A DNA stretch of 64,000 nt. Origin: Pelosinus sp. UFO1 (lineage in GTDB: Bacteria; Bacillota; Negativicutes; DSM-13327). Of this stretch, positions 18,155-26,756 are shown piece by piece. Made by a program: the position numbers and the translations under genes. The notes beneath the pieces were generated by a model. That model was given only the letters and a program-made list of their open reading frames with translations. It was not told the origin of the DNA and searched no databases. How positions within the stretch are numbered: the first letter of the stretch is position 1; the number at the start of each line of letters is the position of its first letter. Location of the stretch: contig NZ_CP008852.1 in NCBI RefSeq assembly GCF_000725345.1, positions 3,774,001 to 3,838,000 on the forward strand, written 5' to 3'.

Positions 18155-18979
18155 TTACTCATCGTCGTCGCCAAGGAAACTGCCCAGGCCACCAAGTAGA
18201 GTGCCGCCTAGAACCCCTTTGCCAAGTACACTGCCTTCTTCTCTATTTCCGCCCCTCTGTGGCGCTGCTGCCAACATCCGTCCTGCCAATCGAGAAAAGG
18301 GGAGTGATTGCAGCCAAATTTTCCCTGGCCCTTGTAAAACTGCAAAAAACAATCCTTCCCCTCCAAATAAAGCGCTCTTGATGTTTCCTGCTTGCTGAAT
18401 ATCGAACTGGACACTCGGCTCAAAAGCTACAACACATCCGGTATCAACGTGTAATACTTCACCTGACTTGAGTTGGCGTTCGACGATGGTACCACCGGCA
18501 TGCATAAACGCAAGACCATCACCTTCAAGTTTCTGCATGATAAATCCTTCACCGCCGAACAATCCTGTCATGATTTTACGTTGAAAATAAATTCCTACTG
18601 AAACACCTTTTGCTGCACATAAGAAACTGTCTTTCTGGCAGATTATAGTACCACCATATTGGGCTAGATGCATTGGTATGATGTTGCCGGGATAGGGTGC
18701 ACCAAAAGCAACTTTTGCTTTGCCAAAACCATGGTGACTAAAAACAGTCATAAATAGACTCTCACCTGTCAACAATCGTTTTCCGGCCCCCACTAGCTTA
18801 TCAAACAAACCTCCTTGGCTGCTTTTAGTCGATCCATCACCAAAAATAGTATTCATTTCCACAGTGCTATCTTTGTACATCATGGCTCCAGCTTCCGCAA
18901 TTACACTTTCACCAGGATCAAGTTCTACTTCAACAAACTGCATCTCAGCACCAAATATCTTGTAATCCACTTCGTCCAT
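18155..18979 (-). CDS. TIGR00266/AIM24 family protein
   Basis: 274 residues of the AIM24/TIGR00266 family, a beta-sandwich protein of unknown function found from bacteria to mitochondria. Typical blocks: VELDPGESVIAEAGAMMY, LTGESLFMTVF, PYPGNIIPMHL, GEGFIMQKLEGDG and GTIVERQL. The C-terminus is Gly-rich (LGGTLLGGLGSF) with an acidic end. No signal peptide. Stand-alone, with AGGAGG before the start. Function cannot be inferred from neighbours. Confidence 0.9.
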   Translation of the reverse strand: MDEVDYKIFGAEMQFVEVELDPGESVIAEAGAMMYKDSTVEMNTIFGDGSTKSSQGGLFDKLVGAGKRLLTGESLFMTVFSHHGFGKAKVAFGAPYPGNIIPMHLAQYGGTIICQKDSFLCAAKGVSVGIYFQRKIMTGLFGGEGFIMQKLEGDGLAFMHAGGTIVERQLKSGEVLHVDTGCVVAFEPSVQFDIQQAGNIKSALFGGEGLFFAVLQGPGKIWLQSLPFSRLAGRMLAAAPQRGGNREEGSVLGKGVLGGTLLGGLGSFLGDDDE

Positions 18980-19046
18980 TTTTATTCCTCCTACTCACCT
19001 ATTATTATTTAATACAAATTAGCTATATAATCTCTATATCAGTATA

Positions 19047-19559
19047 TCAAATAAGGTCGGCCTCTTTACCATCCTTATAATGTCCCAAATAACAAAATAA
19101 TCTTCCTAAAAACAAACCAGTACACACTCCAGATAACACTAACATGCTGACTTTGAATTTCAATTGTGCCACTAACACTGGATTTGTAGCTTGTTCATAT
19201 CCAACGTAATATTTTGCAATAAAAACAATAAGCATAACCAGCAATGTATCCCATGAGCCAGGTATCTGAATAAGTGAACGTTTTTTATCGATTTTTATAT
19301 CTAAACGTTTTACTTGCCACCAACCCAATAAACTTCCAACTAGCATACCAACTATCCAACTAGCTATACTTACGTATTCTATTTTAATGGTCATTAAAGT
19401 TTGTATCGAGATGAATAAGAAAATAGTCGGAAGAACGAAAACTTTCCAGAATGGAATAATACGCACTTTTGATGATTTTATACCTACGGCAATAAGATAA
19501 ATTAGCAATAAATAAACCCACCAAGGAGTATGTATTGCGGTTTGCCAAATTGCTCCCAT
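19047..19559 (-). CDS. Four-to-five-helix membrane protein (DUF6622-like)
   Basis: 170 residues, about five hydrophobic helices with a conserved-looking start (TPWWVYLLLIYLIAVGIK) and a short basic loop (KRLDIKIDKKRSL) after the third. It resembles small integral membrane proteins of the DUF6622 kind, but that assignment is from overall look only. No motif suggests activity. It lies 67 bp upstream of the AIM24-like gene on the same strand, and could be cotranscribed with it. GGAGG precedes the ATG. Confidence 0.6.
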   Translation of the reverse strand: MGAIWQTAIHTPWWVYLLLIYLIAVGIKSSKVRIIPFWKVFVLPTIFLFISIQTLMTIKIEYVSIASWIVGMLVGSLLGWWQVKRLDIKIDKKRSLIQIPGSWDTLLVMLIVFIAKYYVGYEQATNPVLVAQLKFKVSMLVLSGVCTGLFLGRLFCYLGHYKDGKEADLI

Positions 19560-19728
19560 ATCTTATCCTCCCTTGATTATCAATTGCAATTCATTATCCT
19601 ACACAATACCAATTTATCATAATCAGAAATGATCATCACTCTGGAAATAAGATTTAGAGTGATAGGGCGGTTCTGCTGAGTCAAATCTATTTTTGTCTCA
19701 TGTTTTCACTATAGACCATAAAGCTATC

Positions 19729-19816
19729 CTTTGAAAACAGTATCTCATATTTGTATTCTATTTACTATAAAATACAAAACTCCTGCAAGGCTAAGCTGTC
19801 TTGCAGGAGTTTTGTC
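19729..19816 (-). repeat. R1 repeat copy f (full length terminator)
   Basis: Full R1 copy: tail from CTTTGAAAACAGTATC through TATTCTATTTAC and AAAATACAAA, and the hairpin ACTCCTGCAAG / CTTGCAGGAGT. It lies 49 bp past the abgT stop codon. With copies a, i and k it defines the full-length repeat. Confidence 0.85.
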
Positions 19817-19864
19817 TATTTTGAATTTGAATCTACTGATCAATTACTGCTGAATTGAGCGTCC

Positions 19865-21397
19865 TTACCACAAACGCTGAGGGGCGCCTGGTCCAACTGG
19901 CCATCCAGTCAGATACCAGAAGATAAACAATAGATACCACATGATTAAGAAAGAAATTGCGTATGGCACCATTAGCGATAAGTACGTCCCTATCCCGGCA
20001 TCCGATTTATACTTACCCAATCCTTCCAAAAATAGAGGCAGAAAGGGATTTACGATTCCAATTGTATTTAGTGAGCCATCGCCTGCTCGGAATGCCATCT
20101 GAATAAAGGCTGGGTGATACCCCAATAGCATAAACATTGGGACAAACACTGGAGATAAAAGTGCCCACACAGCAGAGCCACTGGCAGTGAACAAACCTAA
20201 GAACTGACCAAATAGCATAAAGCATAACAATGCAGGTAGACCAGTCATATTTATGCTTTGCAAAAATTCTGCCCCACTCGTCGCCACTAAGGTAGCAATA
20301 TTGGTCCAACCGAAAGCAGCAATAAACTGCGCGATGGCGAATGCCATGACCAGAAATCCAGACAACCCCTTAAATGATTCACTCATCATGCTAATTACGT
20401 TATCAGCATTACGAATCGAACCAGATTTAAGTCCATAGGTAAGACCAAGGGTGAGTAAAAACAGGAAGAGCAAAGGTACAATCCCTTTCATAAATGGCGA
20501 ACCGGCAATCGCTCCCGTTTCAGGATTTCTTAGTATAGCTCCTTCAGGAACCAGCATCACCAGCAGTATTGCGATAAAGATCAAGGCTGCAATGCCAGTG
20601 GCGCGCAGCGCATTCATTTGCTGAAGGCTAGGCTTTTCAAGCGTAACTTCTTTAATTCCTTTATAGGCACCAAGACGAGGTTCAACAAATTTCTCAGTAA
20701 TGATAGTTGTCAGTACGGAAAGATAGAAAACCGAGAAACTCATAAAATACCAGTTATCAATGGGTGTTACCACCGCATTAGGATCCACAATTTTGGCAGC
20801 CTGGGTCGTAATTCCGGAAAGCAGTACATCTGTTGTAACAATTAAAAGATTTGCTGTGAAACCAGAATAAATAGCAGCAAGGGAAGCAGCAAACCCAGCA
20901 AATGGATGTCTGCCCAAAGAATAGAACAACATAGCCGCAATCGGTGGAACAACGACAATCGCAGCATCTGATGCTAAATGACTCATAAAACTGATAAACA
21001 CAATGGCAAAGGTGACATATTTTTTCGGTATGGAATGAATAGAAGCTTTAATCGCAACATCCATCATGCCAACTTTTTCTGCAAGGCCAATTCCCAAAGT
21101 CAAAACCATAATCATACCCAGCGGAGGAAAGTTAATATAATTCCTAATCATTTCTGTTAGTATCCAATGCAAACCTTCTTGGCTTAGTAGACTTTTTATT
21201 AATATCGGCTTATGGGTCATCGGATGAACAGCTGTTACATGAAGTGATGACAAAATGGCTGAAATAACTGCAAGAATTGCGATTAGTATAAGAAACAGTA
21301 TTGCTGGATTGGGTAGCTTATTTCCCATGATTTCAAGCTTTTTCAAAAAGCCACCATTCGATATTTTCTCTTCTGGGCTAGTTACCATTCCGTTCAT
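19865..21397 (-). CDS. abgT: AbgT family transporter
   Basis: 510 residues, about 11-13 membrane segments, AbgT family (p-aminobenzoyl-glutamate importer of E. coli; some relatives export sulfonamides). Typical blocks: the early NKLPNPAILFLIL, the HLASDAAIVVVPPIAAMLF hairpin region, AIYSGFTANLLIVTTDVLLSG, FGWTNIATLVATSGAEFL and the PAFIQMAFRAGDGSLN loop. Downstream of the M20 amidohydrolase gene at 21563-22792 in the same direction (165 bp gap), echoing the abgABT locus, where amidohydrolase and importer work together on aminobenzoyl-glutamate. Ends at R1 copy f. Confidence 0.92.
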   Translation of the reverse strand: MNGMVTSPEEKISNGGFLKKLEIMGNKLPNPAILFLILIAILAVISAILSSLHVTAVHPMTHKPILIKSLLSQEGLHWILTEMIRNYINFPPLGMIMVLTLGIGLAEKVGMMDVAIKASIHSIPKKYVTFAIVFISFMSHLASDAAIVVVPPIAAMLFYSLGRHPFAGFAASLAAIYSGFTANLLIVTTDVLLSGITTQAAKIVDPNAVVTPIDNWYFMSFSVFYLSVLTTIITEKFVEPRLGAYKGIKEVTLEKPSLQQMNALRATGIAALIFIAILLVMLVPEGAILRNPETGAIAGSPFMKGIVPLLFLFLLTLGLTYGLKSGSIRNADNVISMMSESFKGLSGFLVMAFAIAQFIAAFGWTNIATLVATSGAEFLQSINMTGLPALLCFMLFGQFLGLFTASGSAVWALLSPVFVPMFMLLGYHPAFIQMAFRAGDGSLNTIGIVNPFLPLFLEGLGKYKSDAGIGTYLSLMVPYAISFLIMWYLLFIFWYLTGWPVGPGAPQRLW

Positions 21398-21562
21398 AGA
21401 TACAGTCCTCCCTTAATATTGGTATTTTCTTTTGAACTAAATTACCAACCTCTACATACTCCCTCCCATTTACTTGACATAATGAATAAAATAGGTCTAT
21501 TAAAAGACATTTCCCTAATTTGATATTATTCATACGCTAATTTGAATTAAGCGCAACACTCA

Positions 21563-22792
21563 TTAGTTAGCTACCGTGTGAATGACAACTTCATCGTCTT
21601 CCAGCTTTTCTTTTTTATTATATTTCGTCAACGCAATACTGCCTATCTGATACATAATTTGCGTCCCAACCAGTAAGGCATCTTCATTGATATCAAAATT
21701 AGGACTATGTAAGCTATGATGTACCTCGCCATCCTTCGCACAACCTAACCAAAAATATGCACCTGGTATGTTAGTAAGGTATCTCCCGAAATCCTCCGAA
21801 GCCAGTACAGGCTTTACATTGCCGTGTATCGTCCCAGCTCCTGCAATTTGCTTTGCAGCATCAATGACCATTTCAGTTGGTTCTGCCCAATTATTTAAAA
21901 CAGGATACCCATATTGGTAGTCTAACGTATATTCCCCTCCCTGGGAGGCACACATTCCATCCAATAATCTTTTCATCTTGGATGGGATTTCTTTTCGCAC
22001 ATTTTCACCGAGAGTACGAACGGTCCCATCAATTACAACTTTCCTGGCGATAACATTGTAACGTTCTCCTCCTTGAATGGTTCCGATTGACATGGTAGCT
22101 GTTTCTAAAGGATCAATCTGACGACTCATGATATGCCCAAGCCCTTGAATTACGTCGGACGCAATTGTAATTGAATCTACCCCATTTTGTGGCTGTCCGG
22201 CATGAGCTCCCTGCCCCAATATCTTGATCGTAAACCGATCGGACGCAGCCATTAAAGGACCTGGCCGAACTCCGATGTGCCCGCAGGGTAAATCGGGCCA
22301 TAGATGCAGTCCAAAAATCACGTCGGCATCATCTAACACACCTTCTTTTATCATTACTGCAGCACCACCAGAAGGAGCAGCCTCTTCGGCCGGTTGAAAT
22401 ACAATTTTTATTGTTCCTGCGAGTTTTTTACGGTAGGAAGAAAATAACTTTGCTACCCCTAGTGCAATTGCCATATGTCCATCATGACCGCAAGCATGCA
22501 TCACACCTTCATTGCTTGAACGATAAGGTACATCATTCGCCTCGGTGATAGGCAACGCATCCATATCCGTTCTAAATACAACAACTGGTCCGGGATTTTT
22601 TCCACGAATAATACCACAAATTCCGAAATGATTAGGGAATGTCTGCACTTCCACTCCCATATCGCGCAGAGCATCGACAATAATCTCTGATGTTCGTTTT
22701 TCTTCCCAACTCACTTCTGGATTTCTATGAAAGTTTCGACGCCAGGATACCAACTGTTGTGCAAGATCTGAGTTATTCCTTTGATCCCACAT
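21563..22792 (-). CDS. M20 family amidohydrolase (AbgA/AbgB-like)
   Basis: 409 residues, M20D peptidase/amidohydrolase. Metal-binding residues: MHACGHDGHMAI (Cys, His, Asp/His), FQPAEEAAPSGGA (Glu-Glu), FGLHLWPDLPCG (His) and the late HSPNFDINEDAL (His). The dimerisation/lid domain sits at about 185-300. Family members release amino acids from N-acyl or aminobenzoyl conjugates (hippurate, indole-acetyl amino acids, p-aminobenzoyl-glutamate). In E. coli AbgA and AbgB form a heterodimer; here a single gene precedes abgT, so a homodimer is likely. AAGGTGG before the ATG. Confidence 0.92.
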   Translation of the reverse strand: MWDQRNNSDLAQQLVSWRRNFHRNPEVSWEEKRTSEIIVDALRDMGVEVQTFPNHFGICGIIRGKNPGPVVVFRTDMDALPITEANDVPYRSSNEGVMHACGHDGHMAIALGVAKLFSSYRKKLAGTIKIVFQPAEEAAPSGGAAVMIKEGVLDDADVIFGLHLWPDLPCGHIGVRPGPLMAASDRFTIKILGQGAHAGQPQNGVDSITIASDVIQGLGHIMSRQIDPLETATMSIGTIQGGERYNVIARKVVIDGTVRTLGENVRKEIPSKMKRLLDGMCASQGGEYTLDYQYGYPVLNNWAEPTEMVIDAAKQIAGAGTIHGNVKPVLASEDFGRYLTNIPGAYFWLGCAKDGEVHHSLHSPNFDINEDALLVGTQIMYQIGSIALTKYNKKEKLEDDEVVIHTVAN

Positions 22793-22936
22793 TCTAAAAC
22801 CACCTTCTACAATTTAGTAACTTCATATTTCTATCATATCACATCCTTTAGGTTCTTTTATAGACATTTCCTTAAATAATTTTAATCCTTCTTCTTTTTA
22901 AGATAAAAAGCAATGCCACCTTTCCAATAAGACAAA

Positions 22937-22963
22937 AAGCTCCCGCACTTATTGCGGGAGCTT
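22937..22963. terminator. Strong hairpin without an obvious gene
   Basis: 11-bp stem AAGCTCCCGCA / TGCGGGAGCTT. The T-run (TTTTTG) is on the minus strand, yet no minus-strand gene precedes it. It may block antisense transcription from the T-box promoter region into the M20 gene, or be a remnant. Confidence 0.45.
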
Positions 22964-23064
22964 CGTTGCTCATATCTGCTATGATTTTTTAATCATAACA
23001 AATAGTCTTAAACCTGTCAAGATGATCATTTCGTATTTTTTTGCGATGTTTACTCAAATTCCAC

Positions 23065-23092
23065 TTGACAGACACAAAACGAAGAGTATAAT
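23065..23092 (+). promoter_or_regulatory. Promoter of the T-box unit
   Basis: TTGACA (23065-23070) and TATAAT (23087-23092) with a 16-bp spacer: an almost ideal vegetative promoter, about 60 bp before the T-box stem I. It feeds the leader, the BASS transporter and larA. Confidence 0.8.
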
Positions 23093-23151
23093 AATATTTA
23101 ATTAACAAATATCAACGAAATATTGTTATATTTTAATATTTTTGTAAATGT

Positions 23152-23431
23152 AATGAGGGAGAACGTTGTAATCCTAAGATCGTTTCAGAGAACCGGTGGT
23201 TGGTGCGAACCGGCAACGAAGGGAATGCAAAAATCACTCCTGAACAGCAAAGCTGAAATGCATAAGTAAGCTGCGCCGGCTTCAGCTCCTAAATGGAGTG
23301 CAACCGTTATCTTGCTAGGGTTGTTAGACCCGATGAGATGTAGACCAATTGGTCTATAAAAAGGGTGGTATCGCGAGAAATTTCTCTTGCCCCTTTGAGT
23401 CAATTATGACTCGAAGGGCAAGAGTTTTTTT
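23152..23431 (+). ncRNA. T-box leader, specifier read as AUC (Ile)
   Basis: A T-box riboswitch. Stem I begins near AATGAGGGAG and closes with CTCCT (23237-23241); it contains the AGAGA bulge and an apical GGTTGGTGCGAACC loop. The triplet before A-CTCCT is ATC (23233-23235), the usual specifier place, so tRNA-Ile is the expected ligand. The T-box core AGGGTGGTATCGCG (23362-23375) has UGGU, which pairs with an A-discriminator tRNA, as tRNA-Ile is; one base differs from the common ACCGCG. A competing terminator follows (CTCTTGCCC / GGGCAAGAG then seven T). Uncharged tRNA would switch on the BASS and larA genes. T-box itself is certain; the Ile reading is likely. Confidence 0.9.
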
Positions 23432-23513
23432 ATTGTAAGGATTGCTACATATGTTTAGCAGTATTGCATTATTTATGCTTGTTATTTTAAACAAAATTTT
23501 AGGAGGTTATTAC

Positions 23514-24485
23514 ATGATTACGTATTTAGAGAAGTTAGCAGCACTGATTTGCAGGTATATGACACTCTGGGTGATAGTTGCCTCAGCCATCGCTTTTGTT
23601 AACCCTGCGCCCTTTAAACTCGTTGGTCCTTATATTTCCTATCTATTAGGTGTTATTATGCTGGGGATGGGGCTCACCATGTCCTTGAAAGACTTTCGTC
23701 TAGTTTTGACTAGGCCCAAGGACGTTTTTTATGGGGTGACTTTCCGCTATTTGATTATGCCGTTAGCGGGTTTTGGGGTAGCAAAATTATTAGGATTACC
23801 GCCAGCCTTAGCAGCGGGAATGGTGCTACTAGGAGCTGCTCCCAGCGGCACAGGTTCAAATGTTATGACCTACATTGCCAAAGGTGATACAGCCCTTTCT
23901 ATCACCGTCTCCAGTGTGAATACAATTTTGGCACCAGTTTTGACGCCTTATATTTTTCTTCTATTGGCTGGATCAATGATTCCCATTGATGTTACTGTAC
24001 TCCTAATTGACATTGTCAAGATTGTATTGATCCCTGTCACTGTTGGTGTTGCTCTGCATATGGCTGCTCCTAACCTAGTGGAAAAGATTATCAAGATTGT
24101 CCCCGCCGTGTCAGTAGTATTCATAATTACGATTTTGTCTTCCGTTGTGGCGTTGAATGCGGCAAAAATGGCAACGGTAGCCCTGGTTTTATGCCTTGCC
24201 GTTATACTGCAAAATATCTTAGGTTTAACCCTTGGCTATTATTCTTCGAAGTCGGTAGGAATGTCTCCCAAAAAATCACGAGCGATTACATTTGAAATTG
24301 GGATGGAAAATTCAGGACTTGCCGTTGCTCTTGCCTTAGCTCATCTTGATCCAATGGCAGCTTTACCTGCCGCTGTTGGTGCTGTTTGGCAATATATCAG
24401 TGGCAGTATACTAGCCAGTTATTGGTCAAATCGTTCACCAGAGGAAGAAGAAGGTACAAACAAAGAAGTCTTACTGGCAGAATAA
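23514..24485 (+). CDS. BASS family Na+-coupled carboxylate transporter
   Basis: About 323 residues, ten hydrophobic segments, bile acid:sodium symporter (BASS/PanS) family. Key blocks: GMGLTMSLKDFRLVLTRPK, the Na+-site stretch GAAPSGTGSNVMTYIAKGD and SVNTILAPVLTPY, and ENSGLAVALALAHLDP. Bacterial and plastid relatives carry 2-oxo acids (ketopantoate, pyruvate, methylthio-oxobutyrate). ATG at 23514 follows AGGAGG by 7 bp; the 24-codon upstream extension overlaps the leader and is rejected. Controlled by the T-box and followed by a larA homologue, so a 2-oxo or 2-hydroxy acid cargo linked to isoleucine is suggested. Confidence 0.9.
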   Translation: MITYLEKLAALICRYMTLWVIVASAIAFVNPAPFKLVGPYISYLLGVIMLGMGLTMSLKDFRLVLTRPKDVFYGVTFRYLIMPLAGFGVAKLLGLPPALAAGMVLLGAAPSGTGSNVMTYIAKGDTALSITVSSVNTILAPVLTPYIFLLLAGSMIPIDVTVLLIDIVKIVLIPVTVGVALHMAAPNLVEKIIKIVPAVSVVFIITILSSVVALNAAKMATVALVLCLAVILQNILGLTLGYYSSKSVGMSPKKSRAITFEIGMENSGLAVALALAHLDPMAALPAAVGAVWQYISGSILASYWSNRSPEEEEGTNKEVLLAE

Positions 24486-24524
24486 AGAAAAACATACTGA
24501 TTCTAAGGAAAGAAGGAATGCTCT

Positions 24525-25814
24525 GTGGAAAAGAAGATCGCATTAAAGTATGGTAACGAAGAATTGATTTTGAATATTGCCGAGAAAAATGTTTTGCAAA
24601 TAATTGAGAGCAATCCGGTTATTTTTGATAAAACGGAAACTGAAATCATCCAAGCGGCACTAGAAGCCCCGATTGGCAGTGAGCGGCTTGCCGATTTAGT
24701 ACAGCAAGGAGAACGGGTTTGTGTAGTCATCCCGGATATTACCCGTGCTTGGCAGAGAACAGACTTATATCTCCCCTTCGTGGTTGAGGAACTGAATCGG
24801 GGTGGAATAAGGGATGAAGATATTCTTTTTATCTGTGCGCTGGGGACTCATCGCCCACAAACTGCGGATGAACATAAACTATTGCTCGGACCAAAATTGG
24901 CTGATCGGTTTCAGGTCATCGATCATGACTGTCAAGATCAGGAGAATCTGATCTATTGTGGTACGACTTCTTTTGGTACCCCGGTATGGCTCAATAAGAA
25001 AGCCATGGAATGTGACCACCTTGTTCTAACTGGTGGCATTGTTTATCATTTTCTGGCTGGATGGTCAGGTGGTAAAAAATATGTATTACCTGGTATTTCC
25101 TCCTATGAAACAGTTATGAAAAATCATGCTTTATCACTTAATCCAACTAGGGGACTAGGTCCCCACCCGGATGTACGTTCTGGTAATGATAATACCAACC
25201 TGATTCATCTGGATATGCTGGAAGCAGCTAGCTTTGCGAAGCCGACATTTCTCTTTAATGTGGTAACTGCTGAAGGGAGAATTGCAGGTGCTGTAGCAGG
25301 ACATTATCAAGCTGCACACGACAAAGGACGGGAATTGATCGACGCGATTGATGGTGTGACCATCCAGGAAAAGGCAGACCTAGTTATTGCTTCAGCAGGT
25401 GGTAGCCCAAAAGACGTAAATCTCTATCAATCCATAAAAACACTGATTAATGCTCGTGAGGCAACAAAACTAGGTGGAACTATGATTATTCTGACCGAAA
25501 GTCCTGAGGGACTTGGTGGTAATGCAGAAGTGCAGGACATGATTTTGGGCTATGACACCGTTTTGGAGCGAGAAGATGCGCTGAGAGCTGATTATAGCAT
25601 TTCAAAATATGTTGGCTACTATTTCTGCGAGTCGGCAGACAAGTTTGACCTTCTATTAGTTTCATCTTTAGATCCTGATCTGTTAAAGAAAGCAAACATT
25701 AAAATCGTCAAAACGCTGGATGAAGCGCTAAAACTGGTTTATGCAAAACGTGGAACAGACTTAAAAACTCATATCATGCCACATGGGGCAAACACTTTGC
25801 CTAGACTTGTATAA
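24525..25814 (+). CDS. larA: LarA-type nickel-dependent 2-hydroxyacid racemase
   Basis: 429 residues (L. plantarum LarA is 424). Features of the nickel-pincer (NPN) racemases are all present: PDITRAW, CALGTHRP (Ni-site/catalytic His), GGIVYHFLAGWSGGKKYVLP (catalytic His plus the Lys that binds the cofactor as thioamide) and the KNHALSLNP His. LarA homologues epimerise a range of 2-hydroxy acids, so lactate should not be assumed. GTG start with AAAGAAGGA upstream, 39 bp after the transporter. No larB, larC or larE is in the window; cofactor synthesis must be encoded elsewhere. Regulation by the Ile T-box suggests a branched-chain hydroxyacid substrate (inference). Confidence 0.9.
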   Translation: MEKKIALKYGNEELILNIAEKNVLQIIESNPVIFDKTETEIIQAALEAPIGSERLADLVQQGERVCVVIPDITRAWQRTDLYLPFVVEELNRGGIRDEDILFICALGTHRPQTADEHKLLLGPKLADRFQVIDHDCQDQENLIYCGTTSFGTPVWLNKKAMECDHLVLTGGIVYHFLAGWSGGKKYVLPGISSYETVMKNHALSLNPTRGLGPHPDVRSGNDNTNLIHLDMLEAASFAKPTFLFNVVTAEGRIAGAVAGHYQAAHDKGRELIDAIDGVTIQEKADLVIASAGGSPKDVNLYQSIKTLINAREATKLGGTMIILTESPEGLGGNAEVQDMILGYDTVLEREDALRADYSISKYVGYYFCESADKFDLLLVSSLDPDLLKKANIKIVKTLDEALKLVYAKRGTDLKTHIMPHGANTLPRLV

Positions 25815-25881
25815 ACAAAATCATGCCTTATGGTCTACTTATCTAAATGTTGTATTGAAAAACTACATTGCTGAATAAAAA

Positions 25882-25908
25882 AAGCTGGCCGTAAGGCCAG
25901 CTTTTTTT
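25882..25908 (+). terminator. Terminator shared by larA and the convergent gene
   Basis: AAAGCTGGCC / GGCCAGCTTT stem with a GTAA-type tight loop, flanked by A- and T-runs, so it works in both directions: for larA (+) and for the exported-protein gene ending at 25913 (-). Confidence 0.9.
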
Positions 25909-25912
25909 CGTA

Positions 25913-26512
25913 TTACTTGTTATTCCCCTTGCCTTTGCCATTATTAGGCTTATCGTCATGTTTGCTTTCTTTCTTATGGTTGTTCTTATCTTCTCGATCA
26001 TTATCTCGGCCCCGCTGATCATCACCATGACGGTCGTAATCTTTATCATCGTCACCAATTTCTATGTAAGTAACATCAACACCGCGTAATCGGGCGGCAT
26101 TAACAACAGCCTCATTACTTTTTTTGAGATCTTTTACCTTGACACCGTACAATTTGGCAATCTCGCCCCAGCCCATGTTTTCATGACGATAGCGGCTAAT
26201 CTCATCTACAGGTCTACCGGAATAAACGGCTGCTGCATAGATAAGCGATATCTCACCAAGACCGAAATCAAAATCGGTTCTTAACCTAATTACTTCCACC
26301 GGGGAAACGGTGCGGTTATAATTGGATGATAAAACTTGCGCGAATCTGATATTACCACCAGACGCTTCAGTTTTTGAGGACGATATACTAACGTCGCCAA
26401 TTGAAGCAGTAAAAGTTGAAGTAGTAACTGAGGCAGCGTCCACGCCCGCCGGAGTAGTAAATGCTAGCGCTGCTGATAGAACTACGCCCGCAGTATAATG
26501 TTTTAATGTCAT
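25913..26512 (-). CDS. Exported protein with charged low-complexity tail
   Basis: 199 residues with a Sec signal peptide (cleavage after GVDA or DAA). A middle segment of about 90 residues (VEVIRLRTDFDFGLGEISL, GWGEIAKLYGVKVKDLKKS) is helical and looks like a small globular domain. The last 50 residues are a disordered Asp/His/Lys/Asn/Gly tail (DDDKDYDRHGDDQRGRDN, then KKESKHDDKPNNGKGKGNNK). No known family assigned. The tail could bind cations or cell-wall polymers. Follows AGAGGGG site; no operon partner. Confidence 0.7.
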   Translation of the reverse strand: MTLKHYTAGVVLSAALAFTTPAGVDAASVTTSTFTASIGDVSISSSKTEASGGNIRFAQVLSSNYNRTVSPVEVIRLRTDFDFGLGEISLIYAAAVYSGRPVDEISRYRHENMGWGEIAKLYGVKVKDLKKSNEAVVNAARLRGVDVTYIEIGDDDKDYDRHGDDQRGRDNDREDKNNHKKESKHDDKPNNGKGKGNNK

Positions 26513-26578
26513 AGCAAAATCCCCTCTTACGTTTAATCATTTTCATTATAGCACCATGACTAATTGATCAACTAGAGA

Positions 26579-26599
26579 CAAAAGTCCTATATTAGGACT
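26579..26599 (-). terminator. Probable terminator of the second two-component operon
   Basis: Short stem AGTCCT/AGGACT (extended by a TAT/ATA pair) followed on the minus strand by TTTTGTC, about 160 bp past the kinase stop. The sequence at 26617-26650 resembles a very decayed R1 copy (ACCACTAAGGTATAAAATTCC), uncertain. Confidence 0.45.
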
Positions 26600-26756
26600 A
26601 AAAAGGCACGCCATATTTTACCACTAAGGTATAAAATTCCCGCAAAGAGTTTTTTGCTATATATTCATTTTGCTTAGTTCTTCTTATTAGTAGTCTACAG
26701 TGGCTCATTAAGTATGCTTTTAAGCCTATACAAGTGCCCCTTTCTAGTAAAGATCT

